A stretch of 52,296 bases of DNA from the NCBI GenBank assembly GCA_024276015.1, contig JAJRXZ010000058.1, positions 1 through 52,296 of the forward strand, read 5' to 3'. The number at the start of each line of letters is the position of its first letter. The first letter of the stretch is position 1. Below the pieces are notes generated by a model. It worked only from the letters and a program-made list of their open reading frames with translations, was not told where the DNA came from and did no database searches. A program made the translations under genes and the position numbers. This DNA comes from Spirochaetota bacterium. Its GTDB lineage: Bacteria; Spirochaetota; UBA4802; UBA5550. Positions 16,290 to 24,689 of this stretch are shown here, piece by piece.

Positions 16290-17021
16290 ATGAAAAAGAA
16301 CAGAAATTTCTTCATTATTATTTTGCTTTTAGTTCAGTTTTCCTGTGAAACATTTCAACGAAGTGATTTAACCGATTTCCGTAAGAAAAAATTTTATTTA
16401 ACAAAGTTCACATATTTTAACGGCGGCATAAACAGAAAACAGGCATATGGATTTATGAAGGATATTAACCTTTGGAAAATTCTTGCCGTCCTGTCGCATA
16501 AATATAATATTAATATTGACTATTCCGATTTTGATATTTTTTTATTAAGCGGCAGCGATTCTGAGATCAGAGTGGAAGGTCTGATCAAAGACGACGAATA
16601 TATATGGGAATATAAAGGCAAAAGGCCCCTTTCGGTTGAATTTGAGTATCATGTTGCAGTAAATCCTGCTACCTCTGATGACGAGTATAAATATAAGCTT
16701 ATTTTTAAAAAAGGCGGCAAAAGAATTGAAGGGTTTTACGGAGATATCTTTGATAAGAATGATCTGCTGGCTGTTATAGCGTCCGCAGCAGGATTTAAAG
16801 TAATGCCTCAAGAGAGGACTTATTTTGTTGATGATCAAGGTAAGAGAATTAAATTTCATCGAATTCCCTTAAATAAAGATGAAACAGTTAAATTAGACAG
16901 AGCAATGATGGAGAGAAAGATAAAAGATGACATCTCCAATTACATGAGAAAATTATCCGAACAGGAAAAAAAGGAGTTCAGAGATAATCTAATAAATTTT
17001 ATATATACAAAAACAAAATAA
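16290..17021 (+). CDS. Hypothetical lipoprotein
   Basis: The 243-residue protein has a basic start, a hydrophobic stretch and a Cys at residue 19 in a loose lipobox (QFSC), so it is probably a lipoprotein. The mature part is charged, with several short beta-like segments (for example the repeated YEYK/FEYHV region near the middle) and a helical, Lys/Glu-rich C-terminus. No family was recognised. It is a single gene between the AT-rich operon and the possible GIY-YIG protein. Confidence 0.7.
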   Translation: MKKNRNFFIIILLLVQFSCETFQRSDLTDFRKKKFYLTKFTYFNGGINRKQAYGFMKDINLWKILAVLSHKYNINIDYSDFDIFLLSGSDSEIRVEGLIKDDEYIWEYKGKRPLSVEFEYHVAVNPATSDDEYKYKLIFKKGGKRIEGFYGDIFDKNDLLAVIASAAGFKVMPQERTYFVDDQGKRIKFHRIPLNKDETVKLDRAMMERKIKDDISNYMRKLSEQEKKEFRDNLINFIYTKTK

Positions 17022-17208
17022 CTATTATGAATAATTTTTTAAAAGGATATGGCTTTTTTATCCAAAAAAATAGTAAAATATTAATGTAATGGAATTTTAT
17101 TTGCTTGACAGGACTTTATTCCGTTTTTCAATATATTGAGATAGAATCGTCTTTTTTTTTCACTTTTTGGAAATAACATAAGTTGTTTTCTGTGTTGGAG
17201 TATATTTT

Positions 17209-17820
17209 ATGAATGTTAATCTGATCATACATCGACAACTCAGCGCAAGAGAGATCCTGGTTGTTGGTGATAAATGGAAGGAGTTGTATGATTTCTTCCA
17301 GGAGGGTGCAAAAAAGTACGGCATATATTTTTATACCTATAAAAACAATAATGTTCCCTTTTTTATAGGGAAATGTACGGCCAAATCATTTAATATACTT
17401 GGAAGAGTATGGGACGAACTGGACGATTGCGACAGGGGATCAAGCTGGCTCGGTAAAGATATTTCTTTGCTGGAAGAATTTGAACAATTCAATGAGGGAG
17501 ATCCAAACGGCGGGTCATTTAACCCCTGGAAAAAGATTACAGGGAAAAATCTTAAGAATAAGATCAAGCGGTTTCTTGATAATCTTATTGTGACTTTCTC
17601 CTACATCGATACAAATGAGGATACCAGAATTATTGATAAAATTCTTTCTGACATTGAAATTATCCTTCAGGAGAAACTGATAGAGAGGCATATTTTAAGC
17701 AAAAACTGGATCGACAGCAGCAGTTTAAACGGTCACGACCATACAAAAAATTATACTATCGATCCTGTTTATAAAATGGAAGGCAGTTTCTTTAAAATTG
17801 ATCCGTCAATTTTTGTTTGA
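17209..17820 (+). CDS. Hypothetical protein with a possible GIY-YIG nuclease core
   Basis: The 203-residue protein carries GIYFYTYK at 38-45, FFIGK at 51-55, Arg66 and Glu70. This spacing is like the GIY ... YIG ... Arg arrangement of GIY-YIG endonucleases, but the expected C-terminal catalytic Glu is not clear and the second Tyr is Phe. The C-terminal half is helical and ends with a segment around NGHDHTKNY. It has no signal peptide. Neighbours give no functional clue. I regard the nuclease assignment as tentative; a non-enzymatic relative of the fold is equally possible. Confidence 0.6.
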   Translation: MNVNLIIHRQLSAREILVVGDKWKELYDFFQEGAKKYGIYFYTYKNNNVPFFIGKCTAKSFNILGRVWDELDDCDRGSSWLGKDISLLEEFEQFNEGDPNGGSFNPWKKITGKNLKNKIKRFLDNLIVTFSYIDTNEDTRIIDKILSDIEIILQEKLIERHILSKNWIDSSSLNGHDHTKNYTIDPVYKMEGSFFKIDPSIFV

Positions 17821-18068
17821 GGCTCATTCCGGATTTGTAGGAATAGACCCAAAAAATATTATTTTGTTAAGCCCCTTAACTTATTCTTGTTCCCTAAATT
17901 CCCACAAAGGGGACTCAGAGACAAACATTATTTATTCGTTAACATAGTGTAGAAAGAATGAGTGAAATTCGCATAGGCTTGAGTAATATGGAAATTTTCA
18001 ATGATGATAGGGGTATTGATGAAAAGCCCTTTGGTTAAAGCTGTAGTATCTCTTATGAAGGGGTCCTT

Positions 18069-19502
18069 ATGATGAAAAGAGAAATAAATATTTTATTAAC
18101 AATTGTTTTTTTATTATTCTTTTTCACAGGATGTATTTACAGAACCGACCTTCCTCTGCTTACAAAGTTTTCTCCTGATAAAAAACCCATCCTTATAAAA
18201 AAAATTACGCTGTTCAATGGTGATCCTAACCAAAAGATAAAAACAGAAGTTAACATTCTGATCAAAGACGGCAAGATCAGTAAGATCAGTAAAAGTAATA
18301 TTGATATTTCCGATGCAGTGATCATTGACGGCAGAGGGAAAATGGCAATTCCAGGTCTTATTGATGCGCATACACACACGCTGGGAGTCTCGGCGCCGCC
18401 TACGATTACGGCACTGCCGAATAAAGAACGAAATATGTCTGCATACCTCTATGCGGGAATAACAACTGTCTATGATATGGGGGATCCCCTGAAGGACCTG
18501 AAAAAAATGGCTGATAAACTCTCCAAAGGGCTTATTGCGGGGCCCCGCCTCTATTATGCCGGAAAGATCTTCACTAAGGAAAAAGGCCATCCTGCCGCTT
18601 TGATCAGACAAAATGTCATGTGGCCCTTCAGCTCTTTTGTGATATCATCCATGGTGTTTGAGATAGGATACTTAAAGGATATTCCCGAAATGGTGCATAA
18701 AAACGTATCCATGGGAGCATCTTATACAAAAGTAATTGTTGACAGGATCCCGCTTGAAGCGCCCTCTTTAAATGTTGAGGAGCTTTCCGAAATTGTCCGC
18801 GTATCAAAAAAATACAGGCTCAAAACCGTTGCTCATATCGGTTCCGAAGATGATATACTCACTGCTATGAAGAGCGGTATAAGGATTTTTGTTCATGCTC
18901 CATACCGTTCCTCAATATCAGATCCCACTGTAAAAAAAATGAAGAAGGCTAATTGCATCGTTGCTTCTACATTGGCGGTTTTTGATAATATAGTTTTGCT
19001 TGCTCAAAAAAAATTGAACTTTACCAAGATGGACAGAGAGATCGGCGATCCCTACATAATTAAGGCCTATGGAAAATTATCCTTTGATAAGATCGACCCG
19101 CTCCTGCGGGAATGGGTTGAAGATGCCGAGAAATATAAAGATGTGAAATTTCAGAATGTGATTAAAATGAAAGAGGCGGGGATAACGCTTATTGCCGCAA
19201 CGGATACGACAAATGTAGGCTCATTTCCGGGCAGTACCCTTCACAGGGAACTGGAACTGCTGGTTGCACGCTGCAGCTTTACTCCTGTGGAAGCTGTTGC
19301 AGCGGCAACTTACATACCCGGGAAATTCTATTCCGATATTACCGGCAGCGAGCAGTTGGGATACCTGTCGGAAGGAATGCCTGCCGATCTTCTGATCTTA
19401 AACGGAGATTTTCGTAAGGATATTAGGGAAACCGCCAATATTAATACAATTATTCTTAAAGGCAGGATCATAGAACGGATCAAACCTCAAGTAAGAGGCT
19501 GA
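18069..19502 (+). CDS. Amidohydrolase-family lipoprotein
   Basis: The 477-residue protein begins with a lipoprotein signal (FFTGC, Cys22). An amidohydrolase/imidazolonepropionase-like domain follows: DAHTH (His101, His103), YTKV with a candidate carboxylated Lys221, His256 in AHIGSE, His276 in VHAPYR and Asp379 in AATDT. All expected metal ligands are present. The family hydrolyses cyclic amides, dipeptides or related C-N bonds. As a predicted lipoprotein it would act in the periplasm or at the outer membrane. It is followed after 105 bases by a strong ribosome binding site and an alpha/beta hydrolase. The substrate is unknown. Confidence 0.88.
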   Translation: MMKREINILLTIVFLLFFFTGCIYRTDLPLLTKFSPDKKPILIKKITLFNGDPNQKIKTEVNILIKDGKISKISKSNIDISDAVIIDGRGKMAIPGLIDAHTHTLGVSAPPTITALPNKERNMSAYLYAGITTVYDMGDPLKDLKKMADKLSKGLIAGPRLYYAGKIFTKEKGHPAALIRQNVMWPFSSFVISSMVFEIGYLKDIPEMVHKNVSMGASYTKVIVDRIPLEAPSLNVEELSEIVRVSKKYRLKTVAHIGSEDDILTAMKSGIRIFVHAPYRSSISDPTVKKMKKANCIVASTLAVFDNIVLLAQKKLNFTKMDREIGDPYIIKAYGKLSFDKIDPLLREWVEDAEKYKDVKFQNVIKMKEAGITLIAATDTTNVGSFPGSTLHRELELLVARCSFTPVEAVAAATYIPGKFYSDITGSEQLGYLSEGMPADLLILNGDFRKDIRETANINTIILKGRIIERIKPQVRG

Positions 19503-19537
19503 CATGGAAAAAGCTTGATTGCCCCTGAGGGGCTATA

Positions 19538-19557
19538 GTTTGCTGTTAACAGCAAAC
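19538..19557. promoter_or_regulatory. Perfect 20-bp palindrome, candidate operator or hairpin
   Basis: GTTTGCTGTT is followed directly by its exact complement. A small GCCCC/GGGGC hairpin (19521-19533) lies just before it. It is in the gap between the amidohydrolase and the alpha/beta hydrolase and is not followed by a T tract, so a protein-binding site is more likely than a terminator. Confidence 0.5.
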
Positions 19558-19607
19558 ATACTGATTGTAGTAGTTGTGATATCAATCGAACCTGAGGAGG
19601 AGGAGCA

Positions 19608-20381
19608 ATGGTTAAGAAGTTAATAAAGGGGATAACTTTTACTGCGGGCATGTGGCCCTTAAACTCCGGGAAACCTACGCTGATCTTTATTCATGGAGCA
19701 GGTAACACAAAGATACTCTGGAAGAATCAGGTCAATGAGCTTTCGGATTGCGCCAATACAATTGCCATAGATCTGCCGGGTCACGGTGAGAGTCCCGGAG
19801 ACGGAAAAAGAAGAATAGAGGATTATGCGTCAGTTGTTGAAGACTTCATTAAAGAGATCGATGCTCCCAAACCTGTAGTGTGCGGTTTAAGTATGGGAGG
19901 AGCGGTTAGTCTTCAACTGCTGGTAAATGACAGCGGCAATTACAGGGCCGGAGTATTAATGAATACCGGCGCAAAGCTGAAAGTAGCGCCTGGAGTTTTT
20001 GGTGCGATTAAGGACGATTACAGCAGATTTGTTTCCATGATAGAAACATTCGCTGTTTCCGATAAAACCGACATCGAAAAAATCGAGTCTTTAATTAAGG
20101 ATATTAAAAAATGCTCTCCTGACACGGTATATGGCGATTTTGAAGCCTGTAACAATTTTAATCTGATGGACAGACTTGACTCCATAAATGTGCCTGTGTT
20201 AATAATAACAGGCAGGGATGATAAACTTACTCCTGCAAAATATGGGATCTATCTGAATGACAATATATCCGATTCAAGAATAGTAAATATTATTGATTGC
20301 GGGCATCTGTCGCCTTTGGAAAAACCTGAAGAAGTGAATCCGGCAATCAGGAAGTTTATTGGGGAGATTGATCCTAATTAA
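19608..20381 (+). CDS. Alpha/beta hydrolase
   Basis: The 257-residue protein has the oxyanion segment FIHGAG (27-32), the nucleophile elbow GLSMGG with Ser95, an acid in GRDD (204-205) and His233 in DCGH. The catalytic triad is thus complete. No signal peptide is seen, so it should be cytoplasmic. A very strong GGAGGAGGAG ribosome binding site precedes the ATG. The enoyl-CoA hydratase-like gene follows after only 14 bases, so the two probably act together, perhaps as thioesterase or ester hydrolase and acyl-CoA enzyme. The substrate cannot be predicted. Confidence 0.9.
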   Translation: MVKKLIKGITFTAGMWPLNSGKPTLIFIHGAGNTKILWKNQVNELSDCANTIAIDLPGHGESPGDGKRRIEDYASVVEDFIKEIDAPKPVVCGLSMGGAVSLQLLVNDSGNYRAGVLMNTGAKLKVAPGVFGAIKDDYSRFVSMIETFAVSDKTDIEKIESLIKDIKKCSPDTVYGDFEACNNFNLMDRLDSINVPVLIITGRDDKLTPAKYGIYLNDNISDSRIVNIIDCGHLSPLEKPEEVNPAIRKFIGEIDPN

Positions 20382-20395
20382 GGAGGAGGTCAAGT

Positions 20396-21214
20396 ATGCA
20401 GAATATGAAAAATGATGAACCTGTTATTACCCGCATACATGAAACAGAGGGGGGCAAATTCTTTCAGATCACAATAAACCGTCCTCATGTTCATAACTGT
20501 ATTGACGGGGAAGCGGCTCAATATCTGCTCCGCGCATGGAAGAAATTCAAAAATGATGATGATCTTACGGTGGCTGTAATACACGGAGCAGGTGATAGGT
20601 CTTTCTGCTCGGGAGCAGACCTTAAAGCTGTTGGAGAATTGGTCGATCCTGAATGGTCCGAAGAGGAGGCGGATGATTTTGTCAAAAAGGGAACAGGTCC
20701 CATGGGAGGAACCCGCATTATTCAGCAAAAACCGGTAATTACGGTATCTCAGGGATATACTTACGCAGGGGGATTGGAGATTTTCTGCCACGGCCATATC
20801 CGCATTGCCGACGAAAACGCCACATTTTCCGTTGCATGCAGAAGATGGGGCGTTCCCCTTGCTGACGGCGGGACAGTTTTCCTTCCAAGACTCATTGGTC
20901 TCGGCAATGCTCTGCCTTTAATTATAACGGGCCAGAAGATTGATGCAAAGAGAGCGCATGAGATCGGCCTTGTATGGGAGGTTACGCCTCCGGGGCAGAG
21001 TCTTGAACGCGCTTTCTCCTATGCAAGGCAGATATGCGCTTTTCCCAGGGATGCTCTTTTTGCCGATCTCACATCTGCCTTACTGGGTTCGCACCTTTCG
21101 GTAAAGGAGGCCTTTGAAGCGGAGGCAAGAGGCGTTTTACCGGTTTGCAGGAGTGAAAGTATTAGGGAGGGGATTAAAAAATTCCTTGAGGGCAGCAGGG
21201 AATGGTTCAAGTGA
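20396..21214 (+). CDS. Enoyl-CoA hydratase/isomerase family protein
   Basis: The 272-residue crotonase-fold protein has the acyl-CoA oxyanion loop SFCSGADLKAVGE and the second oxyanion region YAGGLEIFCHG, which contains the first catalytic Glu. At the position of the second hydratase Glu (before the GVPLADGGT turn) I read Cys, so the protein may be an isomerase or another crotonase-family member, not a classical hydratase. AGGAGG precedes ATG 20396. It is coupled to the alpha/beta hydrolase upstream. A degraded copy of the dispersed repeat lies just downstream of its stop. Confidence 0.88.
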   Translation: MQNMKNDEPVITRIHETEGGKFFQITINRPHVHNCIDGEAAQYLLRAWKKFKNDDDLTVAVIHGAGDRSFCSGADLKAVGELVDPEWSEEEADDFVKKGTGPMGGTRIIQQKPVITVSQGYTYAGGLEIFCHGHIRIADENATFSVACRRWGVPLADGGTVFLPRLIGLGNALPLIITGQKIDAKRAHEIGLVWEVTPPGQSLERAFSYARQICAFPRDALFADLTSALLGSHLSVKEAFEAEARGVLPVCRSESIREGIKKFLEGSREWFK

Positions 21215-21244
21215 AACAGCTTGGGCTGATGCTGTAATTCGGAA

Positions 21245-21264
21245 ACTTCAAACTTGAATTCGGC
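21245..21264 (-). repeat. Dispersed repeat, copy 2 (partial, inverted)
   Basis: The plus strand reads ACTTCAAACTTGAATTCGGC, the complement of the core of copies 1 and 3. Only about 20 bases match. It lies between the crotonase gene and the diaphorase operon. Confidence 0.6.
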
Positions 21265-21452
21265 CTGCAGATTATAATTTCATCAATTGTTTCTTGACAA
21301 TAGCAGCATAAATTAAAAAATTTGTATTAATTATTTTTTTGTAATGATATGTATGCAGAGTCGGATTAGATACCTGACTAATAAAATATAAGGTCTATCA
21401 GTCTTGTTTCCGGATCCGCGGAAGCCGGCATATTTTATTTCGGATTGAATAT

Positions 21453-22010
21453 ATGGATGATAATCTTGAATTAATAGAAAAAGAGATGCTGGATGACATT
21501 TCTTCTTTTCTTGAGCATGTTGAGCCCGAAAGAAGCAGCCTGATTCCGGTTTTGCAAAAAATTCAGGCAAAGTACTCTTACCTTTCGTCCGACGCTATCA
21601 AACTTATCGGTAAACGTCTTGATCTTACTTCCAGCGAGGTTTACGGAGTTGCAACCTTTTATAATCAGTTCAGGTTTAATCCGCCAGGGAAGCACCGGAT
21701 AAAAGTGTGTATGGGCACTGCCTGCCATGTGAAGGGGGGGGATATTATACTGGAAAATTTTGAACGAAAACTGAATATTAAAACAGGAGAAACAACGCGT
21801 GACAGAGAATTCAGCATAGATAAAGTTGCATGTATCGGATGCTGTGCACTGGCTCCTGCTGTTGTAGTGGATGAAAAGATCCACGGATATGTGGCTCCCA
21901 GCAAAGTAGAAGGAATAATGCTCGGGTTTGAAATTGAAAAGGAGATGAATGAAAGAAAAGAAAGATCTTCAACTGAAAATTCGGATGGTGAAATAATTGA
22001 GCGGCAATAA
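21453..22010 (+). CDS. NuoE-like [2Fe-2S] subunit of an NADH diaphorase
   Basis: The 185-residue protein has the thioredoxin-like [2Fe-2S] domain of NuoE/HoxE/HndA, with ligands in CMGTAC (Cys-x4-Cys) and CIGCC (Cys-x3-Cys), preceded by the SSEVYGVATFYNQF signature. In such complexes it relays electrons near the FMN site. The next gene starts 14 bases inside its 3' end. It is one of three contiguous diaphorase genes; no membrane arm or hydrogenase large subunit is nearby. The ribosome binding site is weak, so the start is less certain than the identity. Confidence 0.9.
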   Translation: MDDNLELIEKEMLDDISSFLEHVEPERSSLIPVLQKIQAKYSYLSSDAIKLIGKRLDLTSSEVYGVATFYNQFRFNPPGKHRIKVCMGTACHVKGGDIILENFERKLNIKTGETTRDREFSIDKVACIGCCALAPAVVVDEKIHGYVAPSKVEGIMLGFEIEKEMNERKERSSTENSDGEIIERQ

Positions 22011-23925
22011 TGAGGATATAAAGAATGCATTTTCCGAAATAAAAAAAAATGCAGAGAAAAACTTTAATGAGTCAAGAAACTCCGATATTCCCGCAATTTA
22101 TATAGGAATGGCAACATGCGGAAGAGCCGCAGGAGCTGAAGAAGCGGAAAGAGCAATACTGGAAACACTTGACGAGAGAAACGTTAAGGCTGATGTGATC
22201 CATGTGGGATGCATCGGGCACTGTTATGCCGAACCTGTTGTGATTGTTGATAATCCCGGGTTTCCTCCGATTTTCTATTATAATGTAACTGCGGGCAAGT
22301 CAAAACTGATTGTTAAGGCATTTCTTGAAAGAGGCGATCCCCTCTATGAGCATCTTCTCGGCGCAATGGAAGAGAACGAATTGATCCCTTCGGTTATGGG
22401 GTTCCCCCGTTTCGGAATGGAAAAGAGAATTGTAATGGAGAAGTGCGGGCATATTGATCCGGAAGATATTAATGAATATATTAAAAAAGGCGGATATGCT
22501 TCGCTGGCTTTTGCTCTGAGTAAAACTCAGGCTGATATTATTGATGAAATAAGAATTTCAGGGCTTCGGGGAAGGGGAGGAGCCGGATTTCCCGCGTGGA
22601 AAAAAATGGAAGCGGTGTATGGATCGGACAGTAAAGAAAAATATATTATCTGCAATGCCGATGAGGGAGACCCCGGTGCATACATGGACAGAACAATTAT
22701 TGAAAGCAATCCTCACCAGTTGCTTGAAGGTATGATGGTAGCAGCCTTTGCCGCGGGAGCTTCAAAGGGAATAATATATGTACGCCATGAATACCCCCTT
22801 GCTGTTAAGATAATAAAGAAAGCAATTGACGATTCCAACAGAATGAAACTGCTGGGAGAGAATATTCTTAACAGCGGTTTCAGTTTTCATATCGATATCT
22901 TCGAGGGTTCGGGAGCTTTTGTTTGCGGAGAAGAAACAGCATTAATAGAATCTGTTGAAGGGAAAAGAGGGATGCCGCGGACCAGACCGCCCTATCCTGT
23001 TGAAAGGGGATTGAAAAACAAACCTACTGTAATAAATAATGTCAAAACTCTTTCGACAATTCCCGCAATAGTAAATAAAGGAGGCAAATGGTTTTCAGGC
23101 ATAGGAACAAAAAGCAGTCCCGGAACGGCCATTTTCTCAATTGTTGGCAATGTCGTTCATGCCGGCCTTGTTGAAATTCCCATGGGAGTTACAATAAGAA
23201 CTCTTATTTACGATATCTGCGGCGGCATACCGGGCGGAAAGGCTTTTAAGGCTCTTCAGATAGGCGGCCCCTCCGGAGGGTGCCTTCCTGAAAGCGCGCT
23301 TGATACTCCCATAGATTTTGATTCCCTTACTGAAGCAGGGGCAATGATGGGTTCGGGCGGAATGGTGGTTATGGATGAAGATTCATGTATGGTGGATGTT
23401 GCAAAATATTTCCTGGAGTTCACCAAAAACGAATCATGCGGCAAATGTACTTTCTGCAGGATCGGAACCGGTCACCTTCTCACTATCCTTGAAAGAATTA
23501 CAAATGGAGAAGGGAGAGAAGGCGATGTTGAACTTCTGGAAAGACTTGCCGGAGACATAAAGAGAGGCTCACTCTGCGGCCTGGGGAAAACGGCGCCGAA
23601 TCCTGTTTTAACTACTATCAGGTATTTCAGACACGAATACGAGGCGCATATTCATTCTAAAAGATGCCCCTCATTAAAGTGCAGACCCCTTACGGCATTC
23701 TATATCGATCTTGGTAAATGCGCCAGGGGATGCGATGCATGTGTGGGAAGTTGCCCTGTAGACTGTATATTTACAACAAAGGGAAGAAAAAAGGGGATTG
23801 ACCAGGAAGTCTGCGTAAAGTGCGGCGAATGTGTAACAGCATGTCCCGAAGAATATAATGCGGTAATAAAAGTATCTCCTCCTCATCTCGTTCCGCATAT
23901 TGAAAAGCTTGAAGAGTCAAAATAA
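21997..23925 (+). CDS. NuoF/HndC-like NADH-binding flavoprotein with fused ferredoxin domains
   Basis: This 642-residue protein probably starts at TTG 21997. It has an N-terminal [2Fe-2S] thioredoxin-like domain (about residues 30-115), the FMN loop GLRGRGGAGFPAW, the NADH/FMN region GSGAFVCGEETAL, an SLBB segment, the N3 [4Fe-4S] site (SCGKCTFCR plus a distal Cys in SLCGLG) and a C-terminal two-cluster ferredoxin. The first ferredoxin cluster reads CARGCDACVGSCP, with three residues between the first two Cys instead of two. This architecture is typical of the FMN subunit of NAD(P)-linked hydrogenases, bifurcating enzymes or soluble formate dehydrogenases. It is the electron entry point for NADH in the three-gene unit. 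Confidence 0.92.
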   Translation: MSGNNEDIKNAFSEIKKNAEKNFNESRNSDIPAIYIGMATCGRAAGAEEAERAILETLDERNVKADVIHVGCIGHCYAEPVVIVDNPGFPPIFYYNVTAGKSKLIVKAFLERGDPLYEHLLGAMEENELIPSVMGFPRFGMEKRIVMEKCGHIDPEDINEYIKKGGYASLAFALSKTQADIIDEIRISGLRGRGGAGFPAWKKMEAVYGSDSKEKYIICNADEGDPGAYMDRTIIESNPHQLLEGMMVAAFAAGASKGIIYVRHEYPLAVKIIKKAIDDSNRMKLLGENILNSGFSFHIDIFEGSGAFVCGEETALIESVEGKRGMPRTRPPYPVERGLKNKPTVINNVKTLSTIPAIVNKGGKWFSGIGTKSSPGTAIFSIVGNVVHAGLVEIPMGVTIRTLIYDICGGIPGGKAFKALQIGGPSGGCLPESALDTPIDFDSLTEAGAMMGSGGMVVMDEDSCMVDVAKYFLEFTKNESCGKCTFCRIGTGHLLTILERITNGEGREGDVELLERLAGDIKRGSLCGLGKTAPNPVLTTIRYFRHEYEAHIHSKRCPSLKCRPLTAFYIDLGKCARGCDACVGSCPVDCIFTTKGRKKGIDQEVCVKCGECVTACPEEYNAVIKVSPPHLVPHIEKLEESK

Positions 23926-23939
23926 CCGGATAGTATAAA

Positions 23940-24599
23940 ATGGCAGTTATATTTGTTGATAACGTAGAAATTGATGCAGAAGAGGGAAGAACCCTTCTGG
24001 AAGTATGCCTTGAAAAGGGGATTGCAATACCAAATCTTTGCTTTATAAAACATAATGATTCGCCGTCTGCATCGTGCAGGTTATGTTTTGTAGAGATTGA
24101 AGGCATTGAAGAGCCGGTAACTTCCTGTACTGTAAAAGTCAAAGACGGCATGGTAGTTACTACAGACAGCGCTGAAGTGAGAGAACTTCAAAAAACGGCA
24201 TTCAGGCTTATTCTGTCAACTCACAGAATTGACTGCGGGAATTGTCCTTCAAGAAAAAGATGTGAACTTATAAAAATCAGCAGGATCCTTAAAGTAAAAC
24301 TTTCCCCGGAAATATATGATCCTATCGAAAGAAAAGTAAAAGCGGAAGAACATCCTCATCTTATTTATGATATTTCAAAGTGTATCAATTGCGGGAAGTG
24401 CGTCTATATCTGCAAAAAGCTTCACGGTAGATCCTATATAACATTTGCGCGCAGGGGAATTGAAACCGGAATAAGTTTTTTCGGAGAAAAGGATGCCGAA
24501 TCAATACCGTGCGGCAAATGCCGCGCCTGTGCCGATATCTGTCCTGTGTCGGCTCTCCTCTTTTACGAGCATTACAGCGATCTCCTCAAAAAACAGTAA
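23940..24599 (+). CDS. HoxU/NuoG N-terminal-like iron-sulfur subunit
   Basis: The 219-residue protein has a [2Fe-2S] ferredoxin domain (Cys at CFIKH, SCRLC and SCTVK), a His-ligated [4Fe-4S] site (HRIDCGNC, then CELIK) and two [4Fe-4S] motifs (CINCGKCVYIC and CGKCRACADIC). It ends there: the molybdopterin domain of NuoG and the H-cluster domain of HydA are absent. That makes it like HoxU, which joins a diaphorase to a separate catalytic subunit. It follows the NuoF-like gene after 14 bases. The catalytic partner is not in this window. Confidence 0.9.
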   Translation: MAVIFVDNVEIDAEEGRTLLEVCLEKGIAIPNLCFIKHNDSPSASCRLCFVEIEGIEEPVTSCTVKVKDGMVVTTDSAEVRELQKTAFRLILSTHRIDCGNCPSRKRCELIKISRILKVKLSPEIYDPIERKVKAEEHPHLIYDISKCINCGKCVYICKKLHGRSYITFARRGIETGISFFGEKDAESIPCGKCRACADICPVSALLFYEHYSDLLKKQ

Positions 24600-24610
24600 T
24601 TCAGGAGAAT

Positions 24611-24659
24611 ATTTTATCTCTTTTTTTTAATTTGACAGCAAGTATCGGAGAGATAAAAT
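24611..24659. promoter_or_regulatory. Inverted repeat with embedded -35-like box before ccmA
   Basis: ATTTTATCTCT (24611-24621) and its exact complement (24649-24659) flank a 27-base spacer that contains TTGACA (24632-24637). A clear -10 box at the usual distance is missing. It may be a weak hairpin ending the diaphorase unit or a regulatory site for the ccm operon. Confidence 0.4.
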
Positions 24660-24689
24660 TGTTTTCTCAGGAGTAAGAGAAAGTAATTT

